Assembly: GCA_024225635.1 (NCBI GenBank)
Contig: JAAEMK010000103.1
Coordinates: 62,001-126,000, forward strand
DNA: 64,000 bases
Source of the DNA: Desulfobacteraceae bacterium
GTDB lineage: Bacteria; Desulfobacterota; Desulfobacteria; Desulfobacterales; Desulfobacteraceae
Reading direction: 5' to 3'
The notes beneath the pieces were generated by a model. It ran no database searches and was not told where the DNA came from. It worked only from the letters and a program-made list of their open reading frames with translations. This document shows positions 61,888-64,000 of the stretch, piece after piece; position 1 is the first letter of the stretch, and each line of letters opens with the position of its first letter. The position numbers and the translations under genes were made by a program.

Positions 61888-62335
61888 TCCCCTGGTCTCC
61901 GTAGCGTGCCTGCTTGCCGTTCTCCATCATGCGGTCCAGCAGGGACAGGGCCTGCTCTTTTTCAGCTTTGGAAAATCCCCGGACAAAGATCTCGCTGCTG
62001 CTTCTAAGGGCATTATAAAAATCGGTCTCCAGTTCCCGGGCCTTGGGGGTGGGGCTTACCAGCTTCTGACGCCTGTTCTCAGGGTTGACCTTACGGACCA
62101 CCAGGCCAAGGTTCTCCAGCTGCATGAGCCCCCTGGCCGTGGCCGCCTTGTCGATGACCACCCGTTTGGAAAGCTGATCCTGGGTCAGGGGACCGTCGGC
62201 CAGAAAGAGTTCCGAGAGAAACGGAATCTGGCTTGTCGAGATGCCGAGCCTGTTCATTTTTTCACTGCTAAGGGAACAGATGAGCCTGTATAAAAGGGCA
62301 AAGCGGTAGCCAAAGGATTTTGATCGGTCGTTCAT
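61880..62335 (-). CDS. MarR-family transcriptional regulator
   Basis: The 151-residue protein has a winged HTH of the MarR type ('LTQDQLSKRVVIDKAATARGLMQLENLGLV', with the wing 'NPENRRQKLV'). Such proteins usually repress their own operon and respond to aromatic or other small ligands. A 14-base palindrome lies right before the start, and the MFS gene overlaps its stop, so self-regulation of a pump operon is likely. Confidence 0.92.
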   Translation of the reverse strand: MNDRSKSFGYRFALLYRLICSLSSEKMNRLGISTSQIPFLSELFLADGPLTQDQLSKRVVIDKAATARGLMQLENLGLVVRKVNPENRRQKLVSPTPKARELETDFYNALRSSSEIFVRGFSKAEKEQALSLLDRMMENGKQARYGDQGNE

Positions 62336-62351
62336 TCACGCCTCCTGTATC

Positions 62352-62373
62352 GTTGACATGTCAACTGTTGACA
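62352..62373. promoter_or_regulatory. Palindromic operator of the marR-MFS operon
   Basis: GTTGACATGTCAAC (62352-62365) is a perfect 14-base palindrome, and the overlapping GTCAACTGTTGAC (62360-62372) is another dyad. The three TTGAC-type half sites lie 17-38 bases before the marR start, where a repressor would block initiation. Confidence 0.7.
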
Positions 62374-62508
62374 AAACAACAATAGCCACGATCCCATGGC
62401 TGTCAAGGGGTAATTTTTTGGGGATCATGTTGTGGCTCAGGGTCTCATCTATTGTGCGACAATTACCTTGGCCGGTGACGACAATTATCTTGTCCGGTTG
62501 ATGATGTG

Positions 62509-63525
62509 TTACATTCCCAACAATAGATATAATCCGTTATGTCTTCTTTTTTTAATAATTTTAACTATGGTTATCGGAATTAAGAGACCTAAAATAAACG
62601 AAAGTAGTACCGATAACCAAACATTAATAAAGATAATTTGACCAAAAACCACTCTTACGAATACCTGAGGAAACCAGCTTAATAAGTATATTTGATATGA
62701 ATGAATTCCAATAAATTGAAATGTCGGCCAGAAACAATTAGCTATAAAACAGCAAAGAATAATTCCCGAAAAAGCCATATTTATCATAAAAAACTGGTTG
62801 ATCCTTACTGAGGGAAAATAAATATAACACAATAGCAAGACTGAAAATGGCAAAAACAGTAAAATATTGTTTGGTTTCAGGATGATTGAATTTCGATATT
62901 TGCAAAGAAGTGCTCCTACGACAAAATAAATCAAATTATGCATAGCGCCTCCGACATTAAGAAAAGATTCCCAACCGGATACATTCCTATGACCAAAATA
63001 AAAATATGCAAGCATGGAGGATGAAAAGATAAAAGAATCTTTTATTATTGATGTTTCAGCACAAAAACTAAGTCTCGCAAAAAGCATCATCAGAAACAAC
63101 GTAGGCAAGAACCAAAAGAAAACGATCGTATTGTTCCAAGGTGAAAATATGGAAAGAAAGTAGTCATAAATACCTAATTCCATAGGCCTTAGAGCATACT
63201 GAGACATTGCGACCTTTATTGGATAAGTAATGCTGCTTATGATCAAATATGGTACTATCAATCGTTTAAATTTTTTACTTAAAAAATCGAACCAGGATGT
63301 TTTGAAATTTGATCCAGAGTAAAAATACAAAAAACCTGACACAAAGAAAAAAAGTGACATATGAAAAGTATAAACAATTTCAATAAAAAAAAGAAAAATG
63401 CCATAGAGATGGTTTCTTTCTGCTATGCTGGCTTGAACAGTTGGAAGCACCCCTTGCGAGTGCCCAATCACTACAAGACAAATTCCCAATCCGTTTAGAG
63501 CTAAAATGCGTTTGTTTCGATTCAT
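62509..63525 (-). CDS. Acyltransferase 3 family membrane protein
   Basis: The 338-residue protein has about ten hydrophobic helices and the family His in helix 1 ('VIGHSQG', about residue 22). Acyltransferase-3 proteins add acetyl or other acyl groups to surface polysaccharides. The gene and flanks (about 62.5-63.7 kb) are much richer in A and T than the rest of the window, with many rare-looking codons, so it was probably acquired from elsewhere. No other surface-polysaccharide gene is in the window. Confidence 0.85.
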   Translation of the reverse strand: MNRNKRILALNGLGICLVVIGHSQGVLPTVQASIAERNHLYGIFLFFIEIVYTFHMSLFFFVSGFLYFYSGSNFKTSWFDFLSKKFKRLIVPYLIISSITYPIKVAMSQYALRPMELGIYDYFLSIFSPWNNTIVFFWFLPTLFLMMLFARLSFCAETSIIKDSFIFSSSMLAYFYFGHRNVSGWESFLNVGGAMHNLIYFVVGALLCKYRNSIILKPNNILLFLPFSVLLLCYIYFPSVRINQFFMINMAFSGIILCCFIANCFWPTFQFIGIHSYQIYLLSWFPQVFVRVVFGQIIFINVWLSVLLSFILGLLIPITIVKIIKKRRHNGLYLLLGM

Positions 63526-63698
63526 TATGTTGTGTCCTAACTGTATAAAATTATTGTTATGTATTTGATAGGAAGCCTATTTGTCTCAAAAAAAATATTA
63601 GTATAATCCAGACCTCTATATTATTCAAAATTTAATTGGTATACCATTTAAGTGCCATAGGATATCATCTGTCCTTATTATATAAAAGGACCTGGAGA
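63526..63698. other. AT-rich gap without a gene
   Basis: The gap upstream of the acyltransferase gene is AT-rich like the gene itself and has no supported open frame. It presumably contains the promoter of that gene. Confidence 0.5.
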
Positions 63699-63739
63699 GA
63701 AAAAAAGGCCTGGGGAACAACTTTCTTCCCCGGGCCTTT
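63699..63739 (-). terminator. Intrinsic terminator after the FAD-oxidoreductase remnant
   Basis: On the minus strand a stem (plus 63726-63739 with 63704-63717, core GGCC and GGGGAA/TTCCCC) is followed by a T-run (plus A-run 63701-63706). It lies about 20 bases after the stop at 63760. Confidence 0.85.
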
Positions 63740-63759
63740 GGATTGTGTGGTTGGACTGT

Positions 63760-64000
63760 TTATTTATTGTAAGCCTTCTTCATCGCCGAATTCACGGTGA
63801 GGGTGTATTCATCCAGCACACGGTTGTCGTTGTCCGTGGACTGGTGGGTGATCATCCTTGCGACGATCGCGCCATGCCCTGGCTGAGCATGAACCCTTGT
63901 CCGCACATGCCGGTGGCGTGGATGAGGCCTTGTACGTCACGGTTCCAGCCCAGGATGGGGAGCTGTCGAGAATCTGGTTCTCCGCCACGGTAAGGATGCC
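63760..64000 (-). pseudogene. FAD-dependent oxidoreductase, 3' end, frameshifted
   Basis: The reverse strand encodes the C-terminus of an FAD-binding (DAO-like) oxidoreductase: 'ILGWNRDVQGLIHATGMCGQ' then 'GFMLSQGM', the usual C-terminal FAD-binding stretch, followed in a second frame by 'IVARMI' and a tail to a stop at 63760-63762. Two one-base deletions seem to disrupt the frame: one near 63877 (a G missing before GCGATCGTC) and one near 63967 (a C missing in TCCCCATC). Upstream 'LTVAENQILDSSP' is in a third frame relation. Either the gene is decayed or the sequence has homopolymer errors here. The gene continues beyond the window. Confidence 0.65.

Overview
The window is a chromosomal segment of a sulfate-reducing bacterium, most likely a Desulfobacterota member of the Desulfobacterales type. 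The evidence is a complete qmoABC cluster next to aprBA (adenylylsulfate reductase and its membrane electron-transfer partner), oxygen-sensitive nucleotide reduction (nrdDG), several radical-SAM enzymes and a GC-rich, gene-dense layout. No sat or dsr genes are present here. The lineage is inferred from gene content; no rRNA gene is in the window.

Layout. 1-1.6 kb: start of an enoyl-CoA hydratase, a Cys-rich small protein with a corrinoid adenosyltransferase, and a cold-shock protein. 1.7-9.3 kb (minus): aprB-aprA and qmoA-qmoB-qmoC, two units each closed by an intrinsic terminator. 9.7-13.8 kb: two YkgJ-type Cys-cluster proteins, a degenerate SDR, a dGTPase and a nucleoside deaminase. 13.9-18.6 kb: infC (ATA start)-rpmI-rplT-pheS-pheT, followed by tRNA-Gly(CCC). 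18.9-29 kb: rimP-nusA-infB-rbfA-truB-rpsO-pnp and a metallo-beta-lactamase-fold gene. 29-32.6 kb: a DUF3141 hydrolase and an EamA transporter.

32.6-39.2 kb (minus) is the most notable region. A cobalamin riboswitch with its own terminator precedes a tightly packed operon: a sodium:solute symporter, an O-methyltransferase fused to a DUF2284 metal-binding domain, and two B12-type radical-SAM proteins. The enzyme set resembles BzaC, BzaD and BzaE of anaerobic benzimidazole (cobamide lower-ligand) biosynthesis, but a transporter stands where the ring-forming enzyme would be expected.

39.3-47.6 kb: a PilZ protein, a third YkgJ protein, a cluster of REP-like repeats, and a chemotaxis-type operon (cheA-cheD-HDOD-cheY-cheX-cheB) with a neighbouring diguanylate cyclase. 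48-56 kb: a hybrid histidine kinase overlapping panC, a secreted protein, an HD hydrolase, mobB, a shikimate-kinase-like gene with an HTH/PBP regulator, and alr. 56-64 kb: nrdD-nrdG under a promoter with paired NrdR-like boxes, a small membrane protein, a Nudix hydrolase, a large REP-like palindrome, an integrase-N-like protein, a MarR/MFS pair with a palindromic operator, an AT-rich acyltransferase gene that looks acquired, and the frameshifted 3' end of an FAD oxidoreductase gene running off the window.

Start codons were chosen by ribosome-binding site and family fit, so several differ from the longest possible reading frame.
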